Positions 34,610 through 47,290 are shown, counted from the first letter of the stretch. The stretch: 64,000 nucleotides of DNA from Marsupella aquatica (GCA_973895155.1 OZ316891.1:22382001-22446000); one strand, 5' to 3'. Notes: generated by a model from the sequence alone, not told the origin. Program-made: numbers and translations.

Positions 34610-35603
34610 TTAACTTGAGTGGGGCCTACTAGGTGGGGAATTAGGAGTTGTTTGTTGGGGAGAGACACTGACAGAATGAACATCCACATCAAAGGACCGA
34701 GGCCTGAGGGGATCTGGCTGTGGGTTCTTCGGCACAATTACAGTGAGGAGCCCATCCTGGCAGGCAGCAGAAATGCCGTCCAAATTGGTATCAGTGGGCA
34801 GACTGAACTTGCGAATGAACCTCCCTCCACTGTTTCTCTCAACGAGAATGTACTTAATCTCTTCCTCCATTACAAAATCATCCCGCATTTGGTCTCCACT
34901 TATTTTCAGCACGCTGTCGTTCTCCACTTGCACCTGCACGACCCCTTGTTTTAGAGCTCTCAGGTAGATTATGATGATGGAAAAGTCTATCTGTCTAGAC
35001 CACGCAATCCAAGCTCCATCAGGGCTTGAATGGGTAAAACTCTTACACGCAATCCGAGTCCGTTAAGTTGTGCTCTACCGTGCATACAGTTTTTCAATCT
35101 CCTTGTTTCTTCTGAAGTCCACTGACATATTGCTGGACAGTTTTCACCTTGCCGGCTCTTACATGTATATAGAGTCATGTTTATGTTGTTGTCTACTTTA
35201 CTCTTTAATTGACTCATGACTGTGGCCGTCGTCCTACAAGGAAATCTTCCTTTGTGCTTGCTCAGACATTAACTACTTCACTAGCAGTCCTGAACGCAAT
35301 AGAGGCCCAATGAATTATTTTGACCAGTGATTTTTTTATAAACTCGTGCTTGACTTGTGGAAAGCAATTTGTTGAACTTGGTGACCGCAGTTGACTGAAG
35401 GTCACGAGACCTTACAATAAATCAGGCTAAGTGACTTCTACCTTAATTTCAGAGTGCTTCAAGCCCGGCATGTCTGCAAGAAATACATAGCAGTTTACTA
35501 GCTCTTTCACATCTACAGCTGTAGATGCTACTGCATCCAAATTCTGCACAGGTTTCCAAAGTGGCAAGACTTTTAAAAGGTTTGTGACCCTTGCAGCCGT
35601 CAT
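34610..35603 (-). CDS. Small heat shock protein (HSP20), cytosolic class II-like
   Basis: Minus strand, two exons: 35442-35603 (54 codons) and 34610-34933 (107 codons plus stop), joined in phase 0 across a 508-bp GT-AG intron; 161 residues. The intron position is identical to that of the paralogue at 24425-25303 (EIK / VQVENDS). The N-terminal arm (about residues 1-26, starting MTAARVTN) is followed by [20 protein letters not shown], then the alpha-crystallin core with [28 protein letters not shown] and the C-terminal DVDV anchor, and a Pro/Ser-rich tail of about 20 residues. Length is normal for class II. A usual Pro/Ser pair in the 'YPNSY' motif is replaced by V-N-C, and the conserved GERKR box reads GDQMR, so it is more diverged than the first copy. 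ATP-independent holdase activity is inferred from the family. Confidence 0.88.
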
Positions 35604-36941
35604 ATGTACTCAAAGCCCTGTGCAAGAGGCTTTGCCTTTCCTCATCTGTGCACAGTTGGTGCATGTTGTCTGTCTAGATTAAACTTCACGTTTAACTTCT
35701 ACGCCAGCTCATGCACTAGCTACTGAGTCCCGTAGAGTACCTACCAACTCGACCTAAGACAGCTTGTGAATTCATTTGAAGGCAAAGCAGGTTTGTGACT
35801 TGTTCATGGACTACAAAAATTTAAACTTACGATGGTCGTACAACAATGACTTTGAATTTGATCTTCTTAGGTTAGTTGCCTGAATGTACTACTCTGTTCA
35901 CTCTAAACACCCTCAACTGCAGAGAACTGAATACGTGTGCAGTAGAATAAAATTGCAAGTGATGGGTTCAAGAATAATCATACACGAGCAATATTCCGGA
36001 TGCAGAAAGACACCGTAGTGCATGTGGAGGACAAGCACAAACATGCGCTAGCCATACAACTGAAGCAAAATGCAACTCCCCTCCGAACCCAAAACTTGCA
36101 CTGTGCTGGTACACATGGAAAACATCCCGGCTGCAAATACATAGTTTGCTTCCAGATTTTGGTCATTCAGTATTACTCAAGGCCAGACGTCTACTACACT
36201 GTCTAGCTATCTGCAGCATATTCTCGTCTGTCTTGTCTACATGTTTCCTAATTACACACAGGCCGTGAATTGTTTTTGAGATTGTCGAAGACACCGAGGA
36301 AGCAAACATCAACTACTTGAGTAGATTGACTGTCTAAAGAATGTGCCAAATTACATTATAAAGAATGGATTAGTCTGAAGTCAGATAGCTCATCTCTGGG
36401 TCCAGATTTTTCACTTGGATTAGACTATCGTTGAAAATCAAGTCCACATTGGTCAAAAGTTCAGATTGGAAGTCATTACCGTGCCTTGGCAACACCTTTG
36501 ACGACCACAAATCCTTGGACATAACGAAGCTCTGTAGCTCACGAAAGTAAGCTCACCCGGGTGGTCTGGGTTTTTGTCCATTCCCCTTCCTTCAACATTA
36601 AAACACATCCCAATTATTAACTGGGCGGCAATCCAACAAATATGGCTTGAAATCACATGGATGATCAAATTAGATATCAGTATGCTAGTTACATGATTTA
36701 AACATATTTTCATGATTACTAAGCCACCTGCTTTTCCAACCATGACTTATGAGCATTTCAGAACACACAGGGCAGACTGTTATCAGATCTCCCAATATAA
36801 TAGAAAGGTGAAAATGCCACTGTCATAGGGTAAAGTACTGTTTCTGAAATATGTTTTTGAAAATCTTCTAGTTGGTTTTAGTTTGTTAGCACCCAGACAC
36901 ATTGGGTGTTACATACTCTTATCTAGATGCTCTAAACTTAC
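35604..36941. other. Upstream flank of second small HSP gene
   Basis: Contains the conserved block annotated at 35985-36160. No other gene is recognised. The segment at 36550-36660 is AT-rich and uninformative. Confidence 0.4.
35985..36160 (-). other. Block conserved upstream of both small HSP genes (copy 2)
   Basis: Reverse-complement counterpart of 23636-23800, about 380-560 bp upstream of the start codon of the minus-strand small HSP gene. The conceptual translations of both copies align without gaps for about 40 residues. In the antisense direction, for example, PLRTxNxHCxGxHGxHP is shared. Substitutions are not obviously confined to third positions in either direction, so coding status is open. 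Confidence 0.55.
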
Positions 36942-37318
36942 CTAGGTGGCGTTGAGTGTCTCCTGGGTTCGCAGGTGGTGGGGATCCGGGCCCGACATTG
37001 ACATGAGATACTCTAACAACTTTGCTGCTGTTTGGCATTGTTTGCTTTTCCGTATCAGTCTGGCGTGTCTGATTAACCATGGATGGCTTTCCGGATCCTT
37101 GTCCCTCTTTGGATGCTTGGGAGTCAGAGGGATCTAAACCTTGTGAGTCAATGGGACGGCCATCATTTCCAACTTCAAATTGTCCTTCTGAACCCTCTTG
37201 AAATGGCGTTTGTGGTGGCATTGTGCTTTGATCTGGATTTTGTGGTAGTTCTTTCCCTGGTTGATCTGGGCCCATAGTGCTAGCGGGTGGAGGATGAATA
37301 TGATGAACTTCCACCAAC
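36942..37318 (-). CDS. Possible internal exon, Gln/Pro/Ser-rich protein, unassigned
   Basis: A minus-strand open frame of about 125 codons bounded by a good acceptor (atggcag before 37318) and a consensus donor (GTAAGT immediately after 36942). The encoded sequence is hydrophilic (GPDQPGKELPQNPDQSTMPP near the start, NVGPGSPPPANPGDTQRHLG at the end) and resembles a disordered linker. No flanking exons or conserved domain were found, and no start or stop belongs to it, so the gene is undefined. Confidence 0.35.
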
Positions 37319-38732
37319 CTGCCATATATTACCCTTGAGTGAGTACTCGGAGCAGATGACTAAAGCAGTGATTCACACTATACTCCTTACTTGAGATCAG
37401 AGTTCAGTGATAGTCAAACTCAAATGAATATGATGGTTTTTTTTATAAATTGTTTAACGGAAGACGACGCTCAAATCAATATATTTCACAAACAGCTTGC
37501 AGTGTTTGATTTAAAGGAGAGAGAGCGTTGTTGGGGTTGTTTGTTTTGAATTACTTCAAGTGCATTCTCATCATTAACACATCCCTCGTCCTGATGGGGT
37601 CTTCCAAGATTAATTTAAAACCCATCCACTCATTCTTGTGCAACACAAAGGTGGCATAGGCTAAGTTCCATTTTCTTTCATTCATTAAAGCCTAAACTTA
37701 CAAAACTAGATTTTTGGTTTAGTGGCTGTGCTGAGTCGAGAATCAGACATGTTGGTGACAGTCATACTCTTACAGGCAATCCACCAGATGCGACAAATTG
37801 TACTTGACTCTACAAGAATTCAAAACAATTTCTGCAGGAAAAAAGCGCTTCATTCAGGGCTCAAAAGAAATCTACATGCCTTCTATGTGATTGCATTACA
37901 GGCTCTGGATTATGCATAGTGAACTTGACATTGTTAGATTATCTTCATTTTATATTGTTTGATGTTCCAATTGAATTGGTAGCAGAAACGTCGACATGAG
38001 TAGCTTCCACAAAGAATTGCGAATTGAACACATCGTGGCTGAAACTAATTTCTCAAGACCAAGAGGACCCAGTCAATTTCATCAAGCCAGAAATGAGTGA
38101 AATTTGACATCACCCAAAAATTCAAGCAATTGAGTACAGCAAGAGTCCCAGCCAGGGATGACCCCCACAGACCTGCTGTTGCATATTCTGGGAAGGCGCA
38201 TAGTCGGTCGAGGAAAGGGGAGACAATAGTGCGAGGCACTCTTCGTGGGGTTCTCCGTCTTCATCACGAGCATCCCATCCCAGAACCACTCTTTAGTGTC
38301 TAAGAACCATTTTTTCATTCGGCCAGCAGGATACAAGTGTTGAACAGGGTGCCTCACTGATCCACTACACGCGCTTCTGCATCCTCCCTCATAAGTTCTG
38401 AATTGTAGTCCACCCCCAGGTCTGCCTCCTCCAGGCAAGCAAGGCATGTGCAAATGAGTGGGATTGGATTCGCCACCCACCGCTAGATGCCACACTTGAC
38501 AGTTCCTCTCACATTGTTGCTTGCATTCTCCTCCCATCTTGGCTCCTTGAGCAATTCTCCCCAGTGAATCTACTCGCCAATGCTATCCAGTTACTTATTT
38601 GTCCATCACCAACAGTTTCTTCTGATATGGTCCATTTGGAGAATCTTCCCCTCGCCTTGTTTATCCCTCATCGACACTGTCTTGATACGCTTCAGTGATT
38701 AGATAATCATCTCACATGCAGCAGTACTGAGG
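37319..38732. other. Intergenic, unassigned frames only
   Basis: A 151-codon minus-strand frame (38082-38537) has no recognised family. A short stretch in it (WDGMLVMKTEN) recalls a small HSP strand, but the match is too short to name. Confidence 0.35.
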
Positions 38733-38970
38733 TTGAGAAATGCAGCTCTGTCAACCCAGATTCCTGCTCTGACATTTCCTTAAAATGAACCATACTTTTT
38801 GAAAAATTTCTCCGATCCTTATTTGATATGATAAATCACACACAGGAGAAATATAGGTTGACAGAGCATATCAATAAGGATCGAAGAAATATAGGTTGAC
38901 AGAGCATACCAATAAGTTTGAGAAATGCTCTTTCAACCTATATTGCTGCTCTGGCATATCCTTAAAGATT
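38733..38970. repeat. Cluster of direct and inverted repeats with a 20-bp-stem hairpin
   Basis: A 20-base arm at 38888-38907 (AATATAGGTTGACAGAGCAT) pairs with 38925-38944 with one mismatch over a 17-base loop. The same arm motif also occurs at about 38849-38867, and 'cgatccttatttgatatg' at 38814 pairs with 'catatcaataaggatcg' at 38866. Two direct copies of 'gagaaatgc..ctgctctg(a/g)ca' lie at about 38736-38783 and 38920-38967. The cluster looks like nested short palindromic elements. Confidence 0.75.
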
Positions 38971-41900
38971 TCTTCCATCCTTATTCGTCGCACCGGGTAT
39001 TCGTTGATGTCTTGAGAGCGCGTTCATACAGATATTGCGCGGGACTTATCTATGCATGATTGTGGGCCTAATGCGTCGTCCCTCGAATTCTTCCATGGAA
39101 CAGAAAGATTCACACGATCATCAGAAAGATGTACGACTTCTCTTTCGACCATATTCATGACCTATAGTCACAATTTGGCCAAATCTTTCTAACGCAGCTT
39201 TCTTTCAACTTGAGACGATCCATCAATGTCCCTCATTTCAAACTAAGTTGCATAACTTCAGTTAGACTTCTTCGTTGTCCATTAGTTTCCTGTCATCAGA
39301 CCTTTTCACAGGTTTGAACTGGTCTGATATATGTGAGCTAGGAAAACCAACTGCAGTTCAGCTGTGAGATCTTGCTCTTTGCATTATGATACCTCGGTAT
39401 TTTGTGACACTTTCTTGTCCTCTAACTTTCTTGTCCTTTAGCTTGTTAGCATCAATCAATGACTATATAAGCAGCTATGTTGGCTCGGGTCATTTCGTTG
39501 TACAATCATAATTCTCGATCTCCCGATCTGACTTTTTAAAATTTGGTATCACTCTTCAATTGATTTCTTACAAACTCGTCCCACTCTCGACGATCCACAG
39601 TGTGAATTTCTTGATTTTCAGTTCTGTCCAGAAACTGACTTCCAAGCTAGTCAGTCGCTCCAAAGCGATGCTTCATCGCTATGAACCACAAGCTGATGTT
39701 CAGGACTCGAAATTTTACATGCAGCATATCAAGCACTCCTTCGGCAGGAATGGCTGCTGCAGAACAATGTAGCAGACAACGGTGAATTCCGACAAACTGC
39801 AGCCCTTCGGATACAGGCTGAAAGTCTGCTGGACATTGTTGTAACCTTCTTCTATATACTAGAGAGGAGGCATGAGATCTAACTATTAAAATCGACCACT
39901 CTTTCTCCGCAGTATTTAACCCTACTACCGGGACAGCATTATTCAGATCTTCTATCGTGCAAGGTTTCAAATGAGATATCGCATGCAAGCCCCCTCTCTT
40001 CCCATTCCTTTGTTTTAACTGCCAGGTGCTCTGGTATAGAAAATTTCAATATTACAAATGGTCAAGATATCATGACGAAAGCTGCTAAGTTCCTGAATAT
40101 TTTGGCGATGGCTCCTGCTAAGTTCCTTGTGTCCAGTACTCCTTCTCAGGTTCACATCTGAAGTATGCAATGCCACTGGGTACATTGCGTGCCGGCAGTG
40201 AGCTTCTTTCTTTACTTTTGCCAGGGGCTTGACCTGCGTTCATTGTCTATTCGGTTGGCCCTCGATCAGGGCTTGTGATTTTTCTTGCAGTTAAGAGTTA
40301 AGGGTTTTCGAAGCAAAGGAACAATTGCGCAGTCGTTTGCTTGTGATGGCAGGGGTTCTTCTTTAACCTCCAGCGTGTGTAAAATTAAAGTGGGAGTCGA
40401 TTAAGGAATGCACTTGATTTACTCTTGAATCTTGGCCACACTCCTCGACAGCTTTTAGCATTTCATGGTCAGGAGGGAATCATATAACAACACGTGAGTG
40501 GGAGGTTCCATGGACAACAGCTAATTATTTCTTCATTTCTTCAAGAAAAATTTCCCGTAGATTCTGGCAGGGTGCTTGAAGTGTTCACTCAGGATATTTG
40601 CGCTATAAAAGCTCGGGGATTGTTCGAGGTCCTCCTTAGTATTGAGAATGGAAAGGAAGGATCGTCAGAAACAGAAAGCATGTTGTCGCAACGGTACCAA
40701 CTGTTTCCTACATCCTCCATTCGATGCTGTGGGAGTACTTCAGTACAATGACTCGTTAAAACAAAGACAATCATTCAATCTCAGCAACTTCTGTCTCTTG
40801 TTCATTTCTAAGGTGTCCCTGTAGTTCCACTTCACTCTTTCTTATAGTATTTGCCTAATTCCTATGCCATGTGCTGCATAGATACTTCGGGACTTATAGC
40901 TTCTTTGATTTCTTTCCTTTGTGTTCAGATAGGTTTTGCCCATATCTTGTGGTAGGCGATGAGTCTATGACATTCATTCTGTACAATTGGCTTTCTTGCA
41001 TTCATTGCTAGAGTACAAAGAAGCACGGGAGTTTGAGGCGATGGACGACACAAGTAGCAGCATAGCACGGAGGGTCAATGCTATAGAAATTACACTCTTA
41101 CTTTTCCTCCTGTTTAATACTGAAGTAGCGGTTATGCAGTTGTCTTATGACCAATCATGCATAACATGCTCTCTGCCTGAACGTTGTGAATCAGTTACTC
41201 GTTGTACATTGCAACACAGTACATCTTTCTGCAGTCATATCGCAGATCTTGGTGAAGGGGTTGATGAAAAATTCATCGTTGAATTGGGTACCTTATCATT
41301 ATATTTCCTATGATGTTCCGTGGTATTATACACTTCAGCTCTGTCTCTTACTAGACTGAATTCTCCTTTATCCTCAAATCACATAATTGCACTCAACGCA
41401 GGACGTAATGTCGGTCGTGAAAGTTGGAAGGGAATATGGAAACGAAAATATGATTAGAGCAGGTCGGGGGGGGGGGGGGGGTGTGCTCCAAATTGACCAA
41501 AACCAGCTCTTTTTCTTTGGGTTGGAAATCAATTTATAAGAGTAAAACCTACAGGATCAAGGGATTGAATTATTTTAGCACCAATGGCAAACATGGTGAG
41601 TGCTGGGGCCAAGAATTGAACGGTGATTGCAAAGTTGTTGGGGGTTGTCTGTTCTATGGTATGGTTGACATAATTGCTGAAATAAGGGGAAGTAGATGAA
41701 CGAGGGATTGAAGGTCCGCAAACATGGTGGCCTCCACTGTCGCCATTTACAAAGGCAATCGCAAAGAGTGATAACAATCTGGTGTACTCACAATGAGACT
41801 TTGAAACACTTCTGTCAGTCATGTCGGAATTGAGTTTCATGAGAATTGATGGAAAAAAGAGCGAGTAGATGGAAGACGAATTTCAATTCCATGATTGAAG

Positions 41901-42515
41901 CAATCAAGCAACGCTGCCTTGTGACATTCTGATACTGTGCAAGGCTTACAAGATCATGACACGAGGAGCATGCTTGCTTGGCGGTATATGATTGCCCATG
42001 CACTCTTCAACCTTAAACCCTAACCTCGTCCTCTCGCTATATTGCCCAGAGAGAAGTCGGGAAAGTGATCTCAGTCGCCTTTTTCAACAACAGCAACTCA
42101 GAAAAAAACGACAAGTTGCGAAGGAGAAGAGTTGGGCTTTAAGTTTCTTTGTGGGAATCAATGATCCACCAACCATTCTTTGGACTTGTTTCCAACGAAA
42201 AGGATGGTTGCCTTATATCTCCGCAACAGCAGTACACTTAGTGGAGTCACCAGACGAGGTCTACTTTGTTTGCACCATAAAGAAACACTTCCAACGCCAA
42301 AACCCTGAACAAACTGAAGGAAAAAACGCAGTGAGATTCATCATAGTATACATACAAAAGATCTTCAACACTGTAAGCAATTGCCTTTGTAGATGATGAT
42401 ACAAGCGACCGCCGTAATAAATTAAGAAATGCCCACCAATTATGGTTAAACAAAAAAAACCCAGAAATTGTGAAGGCGCGCAAACGATATATTTCGTTCA
42501 ACGAAGAACATTTTA
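38971..42515. other. Intergenic, unassigned
   Basis: No confident gene. A 134-codon frame at 41992-42396 and a 108-codon frame at 40987-41313 are unrecognised. A 16-base G run lies at 41466-41481. The motif 'ttaaaccctaacc' near 42013 is telo-box-like. Confidence 0.35.
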
Positions 42516-42800
42516 AAAGAGAGCTTGACTATTTGTCAACAGAGTGAAGAACATTTTCAAAGAGATGGTTCAAAATTTGTCAACAGAATGAAGAACATTT
42601 CAGAAGAGATGGTTCAAGATTCAACAATGAAAGAATTTTAAGTGCTTTCGCTTTGGACAGAAGTGAATAACATTTTAAAAGGGGTAGTTCAAGATTTGTC
42701 GACAGAATTAAGAACATTTTGAAAGAGAGAGCTCAAGATTCAACAATGGGAGAAGTTTTAGTGTTTTTTCGCTTCGGACAGAACAACGAACACTCAAAAT
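42516..42800 (+). repeat. Diverged tandem repeat of about 55 bp
   Basis: Recurring theme 'gaagaacattttcaaagaga' then 'tggttcaa(a/g)atttgtcaac' with about five degenerate units, and 'caagattcaacaatg(a/g)' marking every second unit. Confidence 0.7.
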
Positions 42801-43006
42801 TTACAGCAGATTTTCAGGCCCCCAACTGACGAAATAGGGAGAGGGATCCATTGCCAGAATGAAGAAAATCTCTAAAAGCCATACCTCGTATTGTAGCACA
42901 TCGTCGTTGGACTCCAGCTATCCCATGAATCCCCATATAGCAACTTCATGATTAGGGACAAGTTTCTTTCTGACGATGCTCTTCTTAGTGGAAGAAATCA
43001 AGTTGA

Positions 43007-43456
43007 ATTTCAAGGCCAAATAAAAGTCTTCTGACGAACAGGCAATGGCGTATCACACACTTTTGTAAACCTACAGTCGACATACGTGATAGTTGTACCC
43101 TGGCTGATGCAAAACCCGACAGCTACCCTTGCAAGAATTTCTGGGCAGTCCGGCCCATTGATGCGTCTTATATATGCTTATCATTTGAGTGTCATGAGAA
43201 TTCTTTCGTTTTTGGCACGGCAACGAGAGCCGGGATGCTTTCTAAAGGTACTACTAATTTTTTGGATGCGATTCATGCGCTTTATGGATTAATCAAGCCA
43301 CTGCACCGTGGACAGATGCAACTACATGATTACGCGATGGACACACACATGACGGGTACCAGTGGAAGTCCGATCCGGTCACGAGCTTCGTGCTTTCAGT
43401 GGAGAGATTTTTTGCCATGTGTAGTGATGCTTTCAAGTAGGAAGAGTACTAACTAA
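43007..43456 (+). CDS. Unassigned open frame without an early ATG
   Basis: About 149 codons without a stop, ending TAA at 43454. The first ATG in frame is at 43235. The translation (for example KPDSYPCKNFWAVRPIDASY in the middle) looks protein-like, with Cys and aromatic residues, but matches no family I know. A GT follows AAA at about 43244 and could be a donor. It may be an exon remnant or a chance frame. Confidence 0.25.
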   Translation: MSRPNKSLLTNRQWRITHFCKPTVDIRDSCTLADAKPDSYPCKNFWAVRPIDASYICLSFECHENSFVFGTATRAGMLSKGTTNFLDAIHALYGLIKPLHRGQMQLHDYAMDTHMTGTSGSPIRSRASCFQWRDFLPCVVMLSSRKSTN

Positions 43457-45600
43457 CGTTTGTGAAGTCCTTCGTACTTTTTAAGATGCAATTTTGGACA
43501 AATCCACAGATCTCATAGAACTCAGGCTCATTTATGAAAGCAGGTAGCTCTTTGTCTCCTGCGGGGTTGATGCATGGTGATACTACATTACCTGGTTCTA
43601 CATTCATCGTTTACTGTGCTTTTGAGAATAGTCAATCACAGCAAGGGTGCTTTTCAGTACGACTTCTAAATTGTGGTTTTCCTTGAAATTTATGTTTAAG
43701 ACATGAAGGAGAACAGCATACAAAGAGAGAGGAAAGCATTATTGGTTTTGGAATCATAGCGCGATTGTACCCCGGACGGCAATACCTCTCCCGGAAGAAA
43801 ATTTGATGCAACTTTGGTACCTCAGGTGATGTAGCCACACGGCCGACAGTATGGTGTGATAGAACCCCGGCCCATTCATGAAGGCTGATAACTTTGTCTC
43901 CTACGAGGGTTGATAAACAGAGTTCCTAGCTCGCCAAAACAGGAAGGAATTTTGCCCTTCTAAAGTTATCGTTTAGTGTACCCAGAATTTGTTTCTCTGG
44001 CAAGGAGATGCAGATCTGGGAAGGCATTTGGCGGGATATTTTATGTCTTCTGAAGTTGGGTCATTTGGGTCACTTTGGTTTTTTGGAATGATGGATCGGT
44101 CCATCCTCTCACAATCCACTTGATGCATCTCTTGCCGGTTGTTTTATTTTCTTCTTACCTATGTTTTGAATGTCTTTTACATGTGTTGGAATTTGTGACT
44201 TACTGGTAAAGCTTGAATAGTTTTTGATTGGGATTTGATACAGTAGTTGCATAGCAATCGGGATGAGCGACGCAATCGCATCGACGGAACCCCGCATCCT
44301 TCTCGATCTTGACGGGCTCGTTGTTTTGAGCAGCCGTGGTTAGGGAATGGTACAGACCTCGAAAGTAGTTCGATCGCCGAACACCTGTATCCATGGGTCG
44401 TTGTTGCTTTCGATGAAAACAATTCCCCTCCGAACTTTCCAACTCATATAACCCCGTACTACTTCGTTGCTTTCCGTGGGGACAGTTCCCGGCAATCCGG
44501 AAATGTGTGCATGTTGTCAATCTTCTCTCAATTTCTTTCATGGGGTCATCGAAATGTAGCATCCCTCTTGTAGAATGACTACCGTGAAGAGCTCCGTCCT
44601 TCTCCTCCTTTGCACAAAAGTCACGGCTAGATCTAATCGCCCGGCCGCAAAAGCTAGAACATTGCTCTCTCTCCGATTGTCACTTGTCAGCTGATGAAAC
44701 GCATCGACAGTCTCCATGTAGAAAAGTTCAATCTTCGGCAATTCCGTCCAAAACATTCTTTCCGCACTTTGCGCTTCTACTTCTGTGATGATTCCCTTAC
44801 AGAATTGTCTCATCAGAGTGCTTGTTGCTTTTCCACAATCAACAACTTTCTTGTCTTTGGTAGACAACAAGTTTGTCTCTCATCCTCCGTTTACCCGTTC
44901 GTGTTCAGTCTCTGGTCAACGTTAGGACATGAAGGATGGGAAAGTTTCTCGAAAATATAGTGTTCTGAGCAAGAGCACATTTATGTTCAGAATAATAATA
45001 TTGAAACACTGTAACTAGGATACCATGCATAATGGGAAACCCATGGAAGACAATTATATTAACTGGACTATCGTAGTCCTTTCTTTGAACATGCTAAGAA
45101 GAGATTTGGACTCTCTCATTGTCACACTAGTTCTTGTTGACTTGTTCCAATACTAAAACCTGGAAGTGCCGGGGAACTGTTCCAGTAACAAATTAGTAGG
45201 TGAAATGGTCAAAATCATGTCAACGAGTACCAGCTCACGATTTTTGGGCTACTAAATCATTTTCCTCTTTCTACTTACTAGACTGGCACTTTGCTTGCAT
45301 CTATTTAAAGTGACAAATCTTTTGAACTTGTAGTTATGTTATTGTCCCTTTGTCTCTGTTGCTAAAAGGACTTCCCAGATTGTATGCTCTCTTTGTGAAT
45401 GGAATTCCAGATGATCTTTCAAGGCAAAACATAAAAGGACTTCCCAGATTCGTCTAATCTACTGTTTTCAGCCCTGTTTTCCTTCGAACTGTGAATCCTT
45501 CTCTCCCAACCTTGCTCTTGCTACTCTATCCGGATTTGGATTCATGCACTTTTTTCCTACAGGAGCACAGGGTTACTTTGGATGTGTGGGACAGATACTG
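43457..45600. other. Intergenic, unassigned minus-strand frames
   Basis: Two diverged direct repeats are seen ('ctttgtctcct(g/a)cg' contexts at about 43549 and 43892). Minus-strand frames 44200-44562 and 44538-44870 are open for about 110-120 codons each in different frames and could be a broken gene. No family was recognised. Confidence 0.3.
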
Positions 45601-45720
45601 TAATAATAGCTCAAGAGAGATGAGTACAATAGTGTAATAATAGCTCGAGAGAGATGAGTACAATAGTATAATAATAGCTCGAGAGAGATGAGTACAATAG
45701 ACTGTCGAGTGTCGACAGTC
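45601..45720 (+). repeat. 34-bp triplication ending in a perfect 9-bp palindrome
   Basis: Three units at 45601-45634, 45635-45668 and about 45669-45701 of the type 'taataatagctcgagagaga' plus 'tgagtacaatagt'. Directly after them, 45700-45720 forms GACTGTCGA-GTG-TCGACAGTC, a perfect 9-bp stem with a 3-base loop. Confidence 0.9.
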
Positions 45721-47187
45721 CAGAGCGTCGAACCAGGCTCCCAGCTGAGTTCCACATGGATCCCTAATCCTGCCTAATTAAGAAATCATCAGCAGCAAAG
45801 CGTTTGTCATTTGGCATCAAGTTTGGATTCCCGGTCCCACAGTCCCACTTGAACTTAAATTTTCGCGCCATGCCAGTCCTAGGAGATCCATGAGGCTTTT
45901 CCTTTCTGTTCACTCCATCATTCTCGCATTTTTGGCCATGCCTTCCAAAATTGTCCCCCGTGGGATGAGCCTCGGTTTGGGGGGACACGAAAGGCTTCTA
46001 GTTTTGAACAGTGAGTCACCTTCCTTTCCACCAAGAAGAACAGTGCAAAGAGGACTGAGGCTGTTACCAGCAGTCTCCAGCAATGAAATTCAGTGAACGT
46101 AGTTGTGAAACGAAGGGATTTGGAATGTATCGAGCGAACGTAGTTGTAAATCGAAGCACAATAGGTTTGTTAGGAGGCCAAAATCCAGGATGGAAGAGGG
46201 TAGTTTTGTTGGGAAGCAAAACTCCAGAATGGGTACAGTAGCAGAGGGTGGGAGGGGGGGAAGCGAGCATTCTACCGTCAGGCGTGTGTCACGAAACTTT
46301 GAGTAATTCAATAGTCCCATAGAAAAATAAACCACATCGATCTACTTCAATCCACACTAATCAAGTCTAATGTGAAGGCTCTACTGTACATCGATTCTCA
46401 GACGCATGATTGGTCGCACGCCTTGTATTTTCAATGCGAACGGCACACCGATGACCTGCAGACAAGATCGATCGATTGAGAATTCCTGTATTAAGAGAGT
46501 TACTACTCCGTATATTCCAATTAGTGGTGCAATCCAGGCATCCAATTCCCATCTAGTCCCGCAGTCGCAATTATTTACTGTTCCCAAGACCTGAAGATGA
46601 GGATATGATGAGGATGATGCACGATTGCACGCGAACTCCATCGTCCTGCTCAGACTCGCTTTCTCATCAGCTCGGCGCACCACACTCCAGCCTCCATCAG
46701 TCCATCATCATTCTCCGCTGTTCTTCACACGAAATGAAATGATACGACACGAAACTTCTCACTTCTCACTTCTCACTGAGATTGCCGTAGGAAAGCCGTT
46801 TCTGAATTTCTGCGCATGAAATCAGGATAGATTTACGAGAAGTTGGCGGCACTTGAAACTGGTTTTAAACAGAATGAACTGGACGGCCACTTTTTGTTCT
46901 CACCATAGACTCCAGACCGAAAATGGGTCCAAATGAAGTTCAAATCAATTCAATGAAGCCGACGAAGTTTGGAGATGACAATTTTTTTCTTTCACTATAG
47001 CAAACTGGAAGACGGATTCTTATTGTAAAGATACACTCCAGACCAAAATCTTTACCCTTGTATGAATGCACTCAAGATTCTTTCTTAGCAATTTGTAATT
47101 TATCTCTTATTTTGCCCTTCTTTTGAGGTTGGTGCTTGTTCGGTCTGGACCTTGCTACTATTACTCGATTGTACTTTGAATAGGATA
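45721..47187. other. Intergenic, nothing recognised
   Basis: Short duplications at about 46095-46160 ('gaacgtagttgt(g/a)aa..cgaag') and 46165-46240. No gene recognised. Confidence 0.4.
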
Positions 47188-47290
47188 ATGTCCTGGTTAA
47201 AAGGCATTATGAGATATAATGCCCTGCAAAACTAGGGCCGCAACCCAAGTTTTGAGGGCATTATTTTTATAATGCCAATAACTAGGACAT
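47188..47290. mobile_element. 103-bp MITE with TA target duplication
   Basis: Left arm begins ATGTCCTGGTTAAAAGGCAT and the right arm is its near-complement (complement reads ATGTCCTAGTTATTGGCATT). Pairing extends about 44 bases per arm around a 13-base centre (agggccgcaaccc). It is flanked on both sides by TA (47186-47187 and 47291-47292), as expected for Tc1/mariner-type non-autonomous elements. The termini are not the classical Stowaway CTCCCTCC. Confidence 0.8.

Noticed and set aside
38082-38537. Possible decayed small HSP on the minus strand (WDGMLVMKTEN)
   Set aside because: Similarity is limited to a few residues and would need several frameshifts to extend; not enough to name.
44200-44870. 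Two minus-strand frames as one gene
   Set aside because: They lie in different frames, with no splice sites or family match to join them convincingly.
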